From positions 4,915,501 through 4,979,500 of the forward strand of contig NZ_CP089518.1 in the NCBI RefSeq assembly GCF_025917685.1: a DNA stretch of 64,000 nt, in the 5' to 3' direction. The stretch comes from Bacillus cereus (GTDB lineage: Bacteria > Bacillota > Bacilli > Bacillales > Bacillaceae_G). Position numbers and translations under genes: made by a program. Below, one piece after another: positions 47,231 through 55,002 of the stretch. The notes below the pieces were generated by a model. That model searched no databases and was not told the origin of the DNA. It worked only from the letters and a program-made list of their open reading frames with translations. Positions within the stretch are counted from its first letter, which is position 1; each line of letters begins with the position of its first letter.

Positions 47231-49970
47231 AGTAACAATTAGGCTCCAGCACGTTAGTCAAGGTTGGTTCCTTTGGGGAGAAGATGATAGCGGTGCTCCC
47301 TTATCCGTAGCAATTTGGAAACAAAATGCATTCACATGGCACTCTACTTCCTTCTACGGCACGTTTCTAAAAGAAGCAACGTATGAAGGTAAACAAGGCG
47401 TTATGCTAACGAATGTGCAAGCATTTGAATACATCGCAAATAAACCGATGAACTCATTTGCAAATATGCAAATGAACGGTCCTATTACAGCACTTACAAA
47501 GGATGCAAATGAATTATGGGACGCTTTCGTAAGTGGAAGCTTCGTACCCAATATGGAGCGTTGGTCTCATCAGCCATCTTGGAAAGTTCAGAATACCCCA
47601 ATTGAAGATGACACGTTAGCATCACTTTTCACTTCAGCGGTGAACGAAAGTATTTTGCAAGATAGTCGCTCAAATGATGGCTGGGAAGATGCAAAGAGAC
47701 TATATGAACATTACGACTTTACGAAAAGACAATTGGAAGCAGCACTACATGAGGAAGATTGGCTTCGAAAAATTGGTTACATTGAAGATGATCTTCCATT
47801 TATAGTTGGATTAAGACTTCAAGAACCACAAGAAGAATTTGAAATGTGGAAGCTCGAAACAATCGTTACGCCAAAGCGTGGTGCTCATCGCATATATGTA
47901 TATGAGAATATCGATTCCTTGCCAAAAAGGTGGCACGATTACGAAGAACGTATTCTTGAAACACAAGAAGGATTCAGTAAGCTCATACCGTGGCTAAAAG
48001 AGGACGACAAGTTCAGGGAAGAACTCTTTGAAACAGAAGCTTGGAACTTCTTAACCGAAGCAAGTAATGAATTACTCGCAGCAGGTATTACAATTTTACT
48101 ACCATCATGGTGGCAAAATTTAAAAGCAACAAAACCGAAGTTACGTGTACAGCTGAAGCAAAGTACAGCACAAACACAATCTTTCTTCGGCATGAATACG
48201 CTCGTTAATTTCGACTGGCGCATTTCAACGGACGGAATTGATTTATCAGAAAGCGAATTTTTTGAACTTGTTGAGCAGAACAAACGCCTTTTCAATTTAA
48301 ATGGTCAATGGATGAGACTTGATCCTGCCTTTATTGAAGAAGTAAAAAAACTAATGAACCGTGCAGATAAATATGGACTAGAAATGAAAGACGTGTTGCA
48401 GCAACATTTATCTAACACCGCGGAAACAGAAATTGTAGAAGACGATAGTCCGTTTACCGATATTGAAATCGAACTAGATGGATATTATGAAGAGCTTTTC
48501 CAAAAACTTCTGCACATTGGAGATATTCCAAAAGTAGATGTACCCTCTTCGCTACAAGCAACACTCCGTCCATATCAACAACACGGTATTGAATGGTTGC
48601 TATACTTACGAAAGCTTGGATTTGGAGCATTATTAGCCGATGATATGGGACTTGGAAAAAGTATTCAAACGATAACTTACTTACTATACGCTAAAGAAAA
48701 CAATCTCCAAACAGGACCTGCATTAATTGTTGCACCAACATCAGTCCTTGGAAATTGGCAAAAAGAATTTGAGCGTTTCGCACCAAATTTACGTGTTCAG
48801 TTACATTACGGGGGTAACCGAGCTAAGGATGAGTCATTTAAAGACTTCCTTCAATCAGCAGATGTTGTATTAACTTCTTATGCATTAGCTCAGCTTGATG
48901 AAGAAGAACTTAGTACCTTATGCTGGGATGCTGTTATTTTAGATGAAGCTCAAAATATAAAAAACCCACATACGAAACAGTCGAAAGCAGTAAGAAACCT
49001 ACAAGCAAATCACAAAATTGCTTTAACCGGTACACCAATGGAAAACCGACTTGCTGAGCTTTGGTCTATTTTCGACTTTATCAATCATGGGTATCTCGGA
49101 AGCTTAGGACAATTCCAGCGCCGCTTCGTCACACCGATTGAAAAGGACCGTGATGAAGGAAAAATCCAGCAAGTACAACGATTTATCTCGCCATTTTTAC
49201 TGCGTCGTACGAAGAAAGATCAAACAGTCGCATTAAACTTGCCAGATAAACAAGAACAAAAAGCTTATTGTCCACTAACTGGTGAACAGGCCTCCTTATA
49301 TGAACAACTTGTTCAAGATACATTACAAAATGTAGAAGGATTAAGTGGAATTGAAAGACGCGGATTTATATTACTTATGCTGAATAAGCTAAAACAAATT
49401 TGTAACCACCCAGCCCTTTATTTGAAAGAAGAAGAACCACAAGATATCATCGAACGCTCTATGAAAACAAAAACGGTAATGGAGCTCATCGAAAATATAA
49501 AAGACCAAAATGAAAGTTGCCTAATCTTCACTCAATACATTGGCATGGGGAACATGCTAAAACGTATGCTAGAAGAAAAATTCGGTCAGCGTGTCCTCTT
49601 CTTAAACGGGAGTGTACCGAAGAAAGAACGTGACAAGATGATCGAGCAGTTCCAAAACGGAACGTATGACATCTTCATTTTATCATTAAAGGCCGGCGGA
49701 ACAGGATTGAACTTAACTGCTGCCAACCATGTCATTCACTATGACCGCTGGTGGAATCCAGCTGTAGAAAACCAAGCAACAGACCGTGCATATCGCATTG
49801 GTCAAAAACGCTTCGTTCACGTTCATAAACTCATTACAACGGGAACGCTTGAAGAAAAAATTGATGAAATGTTAGAAAGAAAACAATCATTAAACAACGC
49901 CGTCATTACAAGCGATAGTTGGATGACCGAACTATCAACAGACGAACTAAAAGAATTACTTGGCGTATAA
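47214..49970 (+). CDS. ywqA: SNF2-family helicase-like ATPase (YwqA-like)
   Basis: Double-stranded DNA or RNA translocase of the SNF2/RapA-like class. 918 residues: N-terminal region of about 430 residues with a DUF-type helicase-associated module, then the ATPase: motif I DDMGLGKSIQTI (about 475-486), motif II LDEAQNIKNP (DEAQ box), motif III ALTGTPMENRL, motif V GTGLNLTAANHVIHYD and motif VI NQATDRAYRIGQ. All helicase motifs are intact. Start ATG with GGAAAGGAAAA, inside the ywqB end. Function of the pair is unknown; it follows the common ywqB-ywqA arrangement. Confidence 0.92.
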   Translation: MIIQTEVTIRLQHVSQGWFLWGEDDSGAPLSVAIWKQNAFTWHSTSFYGTFLKEATYEGKQGVMLTNVQAFEYIANKPMNSFANMQMNGPITALTKDANELWDAFVSGSFVPNMERWSHQPSWKVQNTPIEDDTLASLFTSAVNESILQDSRSNDGWEDAKRLYEHYDFTKRQLEAALHEEDWLRKIGYIEDDLPFIVGLRLQEPQEEFEMWKLETIVTPKRGAHRIYVYENIDSLPKRWHDYEERILETQEGFSKLIPWLKEDDKFREELFETEAWNFLTEASNELLAAGITILLPSWWQNLKATKPKLRVQLKQSTAQTQSFFGMNTLVNFDWRISTDGIDLSESEFFELVEQNKRLFNLNGQWMRLDPAFIEEVKKLMNRADKYGLEMKDVLQQHLSNTAETEIVEDDSPFTDIEIELDGYYEELFQKLLHIGDIPKVDVPSSLQATLRPYQQHGIEWLLYLRKLGFGALLADDMGLGKSIQTITYLLYAKENNLQTGPALIVAPTSVLGNWQKEFERFAPNLRVQLHYGGNRAKDESFKDFLQSADVVLTSYALAQLDEEELSTLCWDAVILDEAQNIKNPHTKQSKAVRNLQANHKIALTGTPMENRLAELWSIFDFINHGYLGSLGQFQRRFVTPIEKDRDEGKIQQVQRFISPFLLRRTKKDQTVALNLPDKQEQKAYCPLTGEQASLYEQLVQDTLQNVEGLSGIERRGFILLMLNKLKQICNHPALYLKEEEPQDIIERSMKTKTVMELIENIKDQNESCLIFTQYIGMGNMLKRMLEEKFGQRVLFLNGSVPKKERDKMIEQFQNGTYDIFILSLKAGGTGLNLTAANHVIHYDRWWNPAVENQATDRAYRIGQKRFVHVHKLITTGTLEEKIDEMLERKQSLNNAVITSDSWMTELSTDELKELLGV

Positions 49971-49973
49971 ATC

Positions 49974-50012
49974 AAAAAGGAGCAAATCTCTAAATGAGAT
50001 TAGCTCCTTTTT
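49974..50012. terminator. Bidirectional terminator
   Basis: AAAAAGGAGC...ATCTC / GAGAT...GCTCCTTTTT (49974-49990 with 49996-50012, one or two mismatches). It overlaps the 3' end of the convergent VanZ gene. Confidence 0.8.
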
Positions 50013-50485
50013 CTATGCCAAAACCAATTGCTTATTATAATTCCTGTTAACCCGCCGCACGTATCAAGCAATGAGTCTTGCCACATCGGTGTACGATCTC
50101 CTGTAAACCATTGATGAATTTCATCAAATGTTGCATAACCTGCAACGAAAAGGAGGGCGTATGCAAAGCATCTTTTTCTCGAATAACCCGATCGATGAAA
50201 AGCATAATACGTCAATGAACCTAGCATAAAGAACACCATAAAATGAGCACCTTTACGAAGGAAAAACTCAACAAATCCACCTACACCTTTATTTGCGATG
50301 CTAACAGGTGTACCTCCGCCATAATCGATAGATACCCATGAAAAATGCTCTTTCACAAACTCAACATTTACATATTGCTCAATATTTGAGCGCATATCCT
50401 GTTTTTTATATGGCTGTGCTGAGGAATAGAAAATAAGCCCCATCCATAGTAATACAGGAATCCAAAATAACCATTTACGATTCAT
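50000..50485 (-). CDS. VanZ-like family membrane protein
   Basis: 161-residue membrane protein with the VanZ pattern: a first helix WLFWIPVLLWMGLIFYSS, LRKGAHFMVFFMLGSLTYYAF (conserved K-x-x-H-F), ALLFVAGYATFDEIHQWFTG (conserved DEIHQ), and RTPMWQDSLLDTCGGLTGI. VanZ itself raises teicoplanin resistance, but most homologues are of unknown role, so no resistance function is claimed. GGGAGAATG context supports the start. Stand-alone gene. Confidence 0.88.
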   Translation of the reverse strand: MNRKWLFWIPVLLWMGLIFYSSAQPYKKQDMRSNIEQYVNVEFVKEHFSWVSIDYGGGTPVSIANKGVGGFVEFFLRKGAHFMVFFMLGSLTYYAFHRSGYSRKRCFAYALLFVAGYATFDEIHQWFTGDRTPMWQDSLLDTCGGLTGIIISNWFWHRKRS

Positions 50486-50596
50486 TCTCCCGAAAGCTCC
50501 TCTCTTAGTCTTTTAAGAGTACCAAAAAAAAGAAAAAATTTCACGCCAAAACATGACATTTACTCCCTATTTATAAAGTGAAAGGGGGTGATAAAC

Positions 50597-50821
50597 ATGG
50601 CAGTTGAAACAATCGTAATGGATTTAACTTTACGCCTTGTATTAAACGGAGGATTAGACAAAAACGGTAAAACAGTTTTAAAGAACAAACAATTCAAACG
50701 TGTGAAAACAAATGCAGATTTAGGAAAAGTGCATGAAGTAGCACGTGCTCTTACTTCACTACAACAATCATCACTTCAAGCTGTACAACTTGTAAGCACG
50801 TCAGATCTTTCTAACCTGTAA
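50597..50821 (+). CDS. DUF1659 family protein
   Basis: 74-residue protein of the DUF1659 group: AVETIVMDLTLRLVLNGG, a KTVLKNKQFKRVK core and a helical end QQSSLQAVQLVSTSDLSNL. ATG at 50597 follows GGGGGTG by six bases; an ATG at 50588 lies within the ribosome binding site. DUF1659 genes usually stand next to a DUF2922 gene, as here; function unknown. The stop codon TAA is the first triplet of a bcr1-type repeat. Confidence 0.82.
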   Translation: MAVETIVMDLTLRLVLNGGLDKNGKTVLKNKQFKRVKTNADLGKVHEVARALTSLQQSSLQAVQLVSTSDLSNL

Positions 50822-50897
50822 AGTGAAACTTTAATCAGTGGGGGGTGTTTACCCCACTGATTATTATCCCACACCAAGCGAGCGGTTGCGGGATAAA
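50818..50897 (+). repeat. bcr1-family repeat, short copy 4 (80 bp)
   Basis: Starts GTAAAGTGAAACTTTAATCA at the DUF1659 stop and ends GCGGGATAAA at 50888-50897. One hairpin (AATCAGTGGGG / CCCCACTGATT) remains; the central part of the full element is missing. It sits inside the DUF1659-DUF2922 pair, directly before the ribosome binding site of the second gene. Confidence 0.82.
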
Positions 50898-50917
50898 TAA
50901 AAAGGAGGGAATAAAAC

Positions 50918-51133
50918 ATGCAAGTACTAGAGTTAATTTTCGTGAAAGAAGATGGAAAAACAGTTGCCTTTTCTATCGAAAATCCCATCACACCAGTAAA
51001 TGAACTAGTCGTAAATCAAGTAATGGATACCATTCTTTCTTCATCTGTATTTTCATCAATTGGTGAAAATGCTCGTAAAAAAGGGGCTCGCCTCATAGAA
51101 AAAAACATATCTGAAGTTCAGATCACTCCGTAA
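50918..51133 (+). CDS. DUF2922 family protein
   Basis: 71-residue protein with the DUF2922 pattern: QVLELIFVKEDGKTVAFSIE, NPITPVNE, and a C-terminal GARLIEKNISEVQITP strand. AAAGGAGGG precedes the ATG. Usual partner of DUF1659; function unknown. The bcr1 copy lies between them, so cotranscription may be weakened by its hairpin. Confidence 0.82.
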   Translation: MQVLELIFVKEDGKTVAFSIENPITPVNELVVNQVMDTILSSSVFSSIGENARKKGARLIEKNISEVQITP

Positions 51134-51136
51134 ATC

Positions 51137-51178
51137 AAAAAGACGAATCTGCATTATTTTGCAGATTCGTCTTTTTTC
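51137..51178. terminator. Bidirectional terminator
   Basis: 15-bp perfect stem AAAAGACGAATCTGC/GCAGATTCGTCTTTT (51137-51151 with 51161-51175). It overlaps the 3' end of the convergent DUF4359 gene. Confidence 0.9.
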
Positions 51179-51552
51179 TTCGGCATTTCAATCGGGATAA
51201 AGATGTTTGAAAAACCAACGCAAACATACTTATAATTCTCTCCGCCTACATCAAACTCTGTCTTATATGTCGAGAAGAAAATATAATCATTTCGCTTTGT
51301 ATAATGATCGATTAATAGTCCAACTTGTGGCTCAACATACTTATTTGCCAATTTCTTTCCCGCCGATGCTATATCGCCAAGTATACCCTCTTTGTTTTCT
51401 TTCTCAACCTCATCTAGCTTCTTACTTACATCATTACGCTTCATAAATTGTTTTGCTGCCCAATCCGTATATTCTCCCTTACCCGGATTACTATTTGCTA
51501 AATAAACTAAGAGAATAACAGCTAGAACCATAATAATATACTTTTTCTTCAT
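51154..51552 (-). CDS. DUF4359 family protein
   Basis: 132-residue membrane-anchored protein: N-terminal helix (about 4-20, IIMVLAVILLVYLANSNPG), YTDWAAKQFM, and a C-terminal beta-rich part with IDHYTKRNDYIFFSTYKTEF and GVGFSNIFIPIE-like strand (KYVCVGFSNIFIPIE). The pattern fits DUF4359, unknown function. The ATG lies at the membrane helix; the upstream ribosome binding site (GGCGGTGATA) is acceptable. Monocistronic, transcribed away from comK. Confidence 0.78.
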   Translation of the reverse strand: MKKKYIIMVLAVILLVYLANSNPGKGEYTDWAAKQFMKRNDVSKKLDEVEKENKEGILGDIASAGKKLANKYVEPQVGLLIDHYTKRNDYIFFSTYKTEFDVGGENYKYVCVGFSNIFIPIEMPKKKDESAK

Positions 51553-51689
51553 GCTATATCACCGCCTACTCTTTTCTATTTTCATATATATGTACAAGCG
51601 ATACAAATTAGAAAGACTATCATCTATTGATTGTAAACGAACAGTAAAAATTTACAATACGCAACAGAAGATTAATAGCAACTTTACAT

Positions 51690-51715
51690 AATTCGTATAT
51701 AATTATATACGAATT
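51690..51715. promoter_or_regulatory. 26-bp perfect palindrome upstream of comK
   Basis: AATTCGTATATA followed by AT and TATATACGAATT. It contains TATAAT (51698-51703), a possible comK -10, and ends 27 bases before the start codon, so a protein bound here would block transcription. AT-rich composition raises the chance of accidental symmetry, but 26 perfect positions is notable. Confidence 0.55.
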
Positions 51716-51742
51716 AATTTCTATAAGGGAGGATTTAGAATC

Positions 51743-52249
51743 ATGGATAATGAAAATGATATTTTTATTTCTCGTTCTACAATGATGCTCGAACCTTGCA
51801 AACACCCTTATTACCGGACAAAAATTATTGACAGTAGCGGTGACCCCCTGCACTCTTGCCAAACAGCTATCCAACTCATAAAGAAATCTTGTCTAACAAA
51901 TGTTCATTCTACTTATCAAGGTAGACGGCATGCAGTCCAAGCAAACTTTAATTTCAAACGAAATGTTCCGATTCCAATTAATCATAGAGAATATATTTGC
52001 GTTTTCCCAACAGAATCTCCTTCTTCTCCAAACTGTATTTGGTTGTTCTATAACCATATAGATGATATAGAATTTTTTAAGAAAACTAAAACATCAATCA
52101 TTCATTTTTCAAATGGAACTACTGTAACAATACTAATCAGTCCTCATAAGTTGCAGCAACAATTCTTGAAAGCTGGGCATGTATTATCCCGAATGAACAT
52201 GAAAGATTCACTACACGTAAAAAACCTCTTGCCACATTTACTGTATTAA
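51743..52249 (+). CDS. comK: ComK-family competence transcription factor
   Basis: 168-residue ComK homologue. The conserved middle is clear: RRHAVQANFNFKRNVPIPIN, YICVFPTESPSSPNCIWLFY (matches the FLFPTLSSTRPQCGW region of B. subtilis ComK) and IIHFSNGTTVTILIS. It is shorter than B. subtilis ComK (192) mainly at the C-terminus, which in B. subtilis carries the MecA/ClpC degradation signal. B. cereus group genomes carry two comK genes; from memory of gene order this is probably comK2, but the sequence alone does not prove it. GGGAGGA lies before the ATG. Convergent with a small sigma factor gene. Confidence 0.85.
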   Translation: MDNENDIFISRSTMMLEPCKHPYYRTKIIDSSGDPLHSCQTAIQLIKKSCLTNVHSTYQGRRHAVQANFNFKRNVPIPINHREYICVFPTESPSSPNCIWLFYNHIDDIEFFKKTKTSIIHFSNGTTVTILISPHKLQQQFLKAGHVLSRMNMKDSLHVKNLLPHLLY

Positions 52250-52252
52250 AGT

Positions 52253-52310
52253 AAATAGAATGGAACGCAACATTTCCCTTGCCTTGCCTTGCCTTCCATT
52301 CTATTTATTA
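52253..52310. terminator. Long stem between comK and the sigma factor gene
   Basis: 13-bp perfect stem AAATAGAATGGAA/TTCCATTCTATTT (52253-52265 with 52294-52306). The 28-base loop contains three tandem CCTTG units (52277-52291), a slippage-prone run. Likely terminator for both convergent genes. Confidence 0.65.
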
Positions 52311-52313
52311 TTC

Positions 52314-52784
52314 TTATCCCCTTACACTATCTCGCATTTTCTCAAGCGCTTGTCGATATAACCATCTCACTTGATAATACGTCATCCCTATTTCATCGGC
52401 TATCTCCCCCATATTTTTCCCTACAAAGAATCGCTCTGAAATGATGTGCTTCTCCTTATCATCTAACACACTCATAAAGTCCTTCGCTCTCGTTCCTGCA
52501 TCTTCACACTCAAATCGTTCCTCATACTGATCGGTGCATACATACCTCTCTTGCACTACACATTCTTTCTTCAACCTCTCCAATATATAACCACGTACCG
52601 TTACAACCGCATAAGCAGGAAAACTACCTTTCTCCTCCTCATATCTTTCATAAGCATGCCAAAGACCAATTAAACCACATTGATAATACTCTTCATAATC
52701 TTGGTAAATATTTAACCTCTTTATTTGATTTACAATCATACCTTCATACAAAACAACCGTATCTGCAAAAGTCGCTGGCTTCAC
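52314..52784 (-). CDS. Sigma-70 family RNA polymerase sigma factor (small)
   Basis: 156-residue alternative sigma factor. Region 2 at about 10-75 (NQIKRLNIYQDYEEYYQCG, LIGLWHAYERYEEEKGSF, the -10 binding helix) and region 4 at about 105-153 (DDKEKHIISERFFVGKNMGE, IADEIGMTYYQVRWLYRQAL, the -35 helix-turn-helix). It lacks region 3 and has no adjacent anti-sigma gene. Start GTG at 52784 has a weak ribosome binding site; an ATG 15 codons in is possible but would remove part of region 2. Upstream lie four phased nonamers (52873-52945). Role unknown; convergence with comK hints at competence or a related state, inference only. Confidence 0.82.
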   Translation of the reverse strand: MKPATFADTVVLYEGMIVNQIKRLNIYQDYEEYYQCGLIGLWHAYERYEEEKGSFPAYAVVTVRGYILERLKKECVVQERYVCTDQYEERFECEDAGTRAKDFMSVLDDKEKHIISERFFVGKNMGEIADEIGMTYYQVRWLYRQALEKMRDSVRG

Positions 52785-52872
52785 ACAGTACCCGTTTCTA
52801 AAAGGTATACCTCTTTAGTATTCCGCGGTACCTCTACAATATAAAATGAGAAAGGGAATTTCATTGTGAGTA

Positions 52873-52945
52873 ATTTCAAATACTACTGCTGGAATTTGAA
52901 ATTACACTAGGCAGTATTTGAAATTCTGATGGGGGTATTTGAAAT
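52873..52945. promoter_or_regulatory. Four ATTTSAAAT nonamers phased at 21-22 bp
   Basis: ATTTCAAAT at 52873-52881 and ATTTGAAAT at 52894-52902, 52916-52924 and 52937-52945: start spacings 21, 22 and 21 bases, two helical turns each. The last two share the extended form GTATTTGAAAT. The array lies 89-161 bases upstream of the sigma factor start and ends 14 bases before a terminator. Read as a multi-site operator on one DNA face. Confidence 0.75.
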
Positions 52946-52956
52946 AGGGGTAAAAA

Positions 52957-52992
52957 TAAAAAAGGTGACTCTCAGAAGAGTCACCTTTTTAA
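52957..52992. terminator. Terminator of the Yip1-family gene
   Basis: 14-bp perfect stem AAAAAGGTGACTCT/AGAGTCACCTTTTT (52959-52972 with 52977-52990), T-run on the minus strand. Confidence 0.88.
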
Positions 52993-53001
52993 ACAAATAT
53001 A

Positions 53002-53679
53002 TTATGCACCAATACCAGTTAACCCTTTTACAACACCTAATGCAACGGATAGAATGAAGAAAATTACGATTAAGGTTGTAGCTTGTTTCTTACTTAAACC
53101 AGCTACAATGTGTAACCCTAGTCCCGTTAGAACTAAACTCCAAATATTGAAGATTTCAATTGAAGAGCCAATTCCATGTAACACTGTTCCTTTTTCGAAT
53201 AAAGGAGCTAAACTTGTATAAACATCAACACCATTTCCATCGAATACAAAACCTAATGCTACATTTAACAATCCGCCGATATAATAAACAAGATTAGCGT
53301 ATATGTAAATAGATAATATCTTCATGTATGGAGTATCATTGCTCATAAACATCATAATAATTTTATAAAAACCAGCTGCAATAAATAGACCTATAAGCGT
53401 ACCTAATAAACCAACAAGTGCTCCACCACCAAGAGTAAATCCTTTTATCATTGCTCCCGCTTCACCATTTAACTCTTTTGCCATTTCTGGGTTATTAATT
53501 AATGATAAGTATGCTGCACCTGTTGCCATAATCGTCCCCATTAAAAGAAATATGAAAAACCCTCCCCAGACTGGGCTTTTCGTCTTCATTCTCTCAAACT
53601 GTAAACCTGGAGAAGTAATCATTCCAAATAATGACGGCTTCTTCGCACCTTCATCTTGCATATTAATATTCGCTTCCAT
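53002..53679 (-). CDS. yknW: Yip1-domain membrane protein (YknW-like)
   Basis: 225-residue protein with five hydrophobic segments and the Yip1 pattern: a short N-terminal cytosolic part (PSLFGMITSPGLQFERMKTK, typical), GGFFIFLLMGTIMATG, and a central helix pair with FYKIIMMFMSNDTPYMKILS. In B. subtilis YknW is a Yip1 protein that assembles with the YknXYZ exporter, protecting against the SDP peptide. Here it lies right after the yknXYZ-like genes, separated by two strong hairpins in its leader, so it may be transcribed at a lower level. AGGGAGGC precedes the ATG. Name by analogy of context. Confidence 0.75.
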   Translation of the reverse strand: MEANINMQDEGAKKPSLFGMITSPGLQFERMKTKSPVWGGFFIFLLMGTIMATGAAYLSLINNPEMAKELNGEAGAMIKGFTLGGGALVGLLGTLIGLFIAAGFYKIIMMFMSNDTPYMKILSIYIYANLVYYIGGLLNVALGFVFDGNGVDVYTSLAPLFEKGTVLHGIGSSIEIFNIWSLVLTGLGLHIVAGLSKKQATTLIVIFFILSVALGVVKGLTGIGA

Positions 53680-53705
53680 TATAACGCCTCCCTCTATTTA
53701 TATAA

Positions 53706-53797
53706 CCCGTTCTAACGGGCGGTTCACTTCCTCACATAGAGGCTACGAACCGCCCACTAGAACGGTAATGTGTAGTAGAGAGTCCCTCTCTACTACA
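53706..53797 (-). other. Two hairpins between yknZ- and yknW-like genes
   Basis: Hairpin one: 19-base arms 53707-53725 and 53747-53765 (core GGGCGGTTC/GAACCGCCC) with one 2x2 internal loop. Hairpin two: GTAGTAGAGAG/CTCTCTACTAC at about 53772-53796, right after the yknZ stop. Neither has a T-run; they may act as partial terminator, processing site or leader structure for the yknW-like gene. Confidence 0.6.
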
Positions 53798-53799
53798 AC

Positions 53800-55002
53800 T
53801 TATTCATAACGCAGTGCTTCAATCGGATCTAACTTCGCAGCTTTGTTTGCTGGAATTAATCCGAAAATAATGCCAAGTGTCATAGAGAATAATACGCCTC
53901 CTACAACAACTTCCCATGAAACGAGCGGTGGCCATTTCGCAAATGTGGAAACGATATATGCTCCGCCATATCCAAGACCAATTCCAATCAAACCACCTAG
54001 AAGTGTTAACATAACCGCTTCAATTAAGAACTGTAATAAAATTTTACTACGCGTCGCTCCGAGTGCTTTACGTATTCCAATTTCGCGCGTACGCTCCGTT
54101 ACAGATACGAGCATAATGTTCATAACGCCGATACCACCAACGACTAATGAAATACCCGCGATACCGCCGATGATCATCGTCATAATACCAGTTACTTTAG
54201 AAACATTTTCTTGGAATTCTTTTAAATTCACCAGTTCATATTTACCTGGAATTTCACTTGGCTTACGACTATTTAATACATCAACAGCTTGTTTCCCTGC
54301 CGCTTCTAAATCATCTACATTTTTAGCTTGAATTGCGATATTTTGAATATTATCTGTTCCGTATAAAACAGGCCATAACGTAAGGGGGACTAATGCTTCT
54401 TCCATTTCAAATCCCATAAACTCATTATCAGATCTGTACACACCGATAATTTGCATCGGTTGTCCTTTCATCTCAATAATTTGTCCAACTGGGTTTACGT
54501 CCTTAAATAATGTCTCTTCTGTTTTTGTACTAATCATCACAACGTTATTTGCGTGAGAAATATCTGATTCACTTAAAGTACGTCCCTTTACGACCTTTAC
54601 TTTATTAACCGCAAAATATTCATTATCAAGACCAATAACATTCAGATTTGCTTTTTTATCATTTACATCAAGCACCTCTGAATTCTGGTTTGTCGTAATA
54701 ACGTGTGAAACATCTTTCACTTGTTTTACTTCCAAAATATCTTCTTCCGTTAACTTTGGTATTTCAAATCCACCTATAGCAAACTCATCATTAATATCTG
54801 GTTTAAATTGAATTGGCATAAGGTTATTACCACCAGAACCTGCGAATTTCGACTTCAACATCGCTTCTCCGCCTTGCCCAATTGCAACGACAGTAATAAT
54901 AGAACCAACGCCGATAATAATACCGAGCATCGTAAGAGCTGAACGCAGTTTATGAGCTAAAATAGAAGATAGGGCAATTTTTATACTATCTAGTAAACTC
55001 AT
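53800..55002 (-). CDS. yknZ: MacB-type ABC transporter permease (YknZ-like)
   Basis: Membrane permease of a MacB/FtsX-type exporter. 400 residues: helix 1 at about 20-40 (LRSALTMLGIIIGVGSIITVV), a large extracellular domain of about 210 residues with MacB-core features (DISHANNVVMIS), then three C-terminal helices, with the conserved ERTREIGIRKALGATRS loop (about 310-325). ATG at 55002 overlaps the ATPase stop by four bases and has AGAAGGTG upstream; a start nine bases earlier in frame is less likely. In B. subtilis YknXYZ with YknW exports or detoxifies the SDP killing factor. Confidence 0.88.
   Translation of the reverse strand: MSLLDSIKIALSSILAHKLRSALTMLGIIIGVGSIITVVAIGQGGEAMLKSKFAGSGGNNLMPIQFKPDINDEFAIGGFEIPKLTEEDILEVKQVKDVSHVITTNQNSEVLDVNDKKANLNVIGLDNEYFAVNKVKVVKGRTLSESDISHANNVVMISTKTEETLFKDVNPVGQIIEMKGQPMQIIGVYRSDNEFMGFEMEEALVPLTLWPVLYGTDNIQNIAIQAKNVDDLEAAGKQAVDVLNSRKPSEIPGKYELVNLKEFQENVSKVTGIMTMIIGGIAGISLVVGGIGVMNIMLVSVTERTREIGIRKALGATRSKILLQFLIEAVMLTLLGGLIGIGLGYGGAYIVSTFAKWPPLVSWEVVVGGVLFSMTLGIIFGLIPANKAAKLDPIEALRYE

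Noticed and set aside
51600..51742. ComK box (AAAA-N5-TTTT) for autoregulation
   Set aside because: Only AT-rich near matches were found; none has both A and T blocks with correct spacing.
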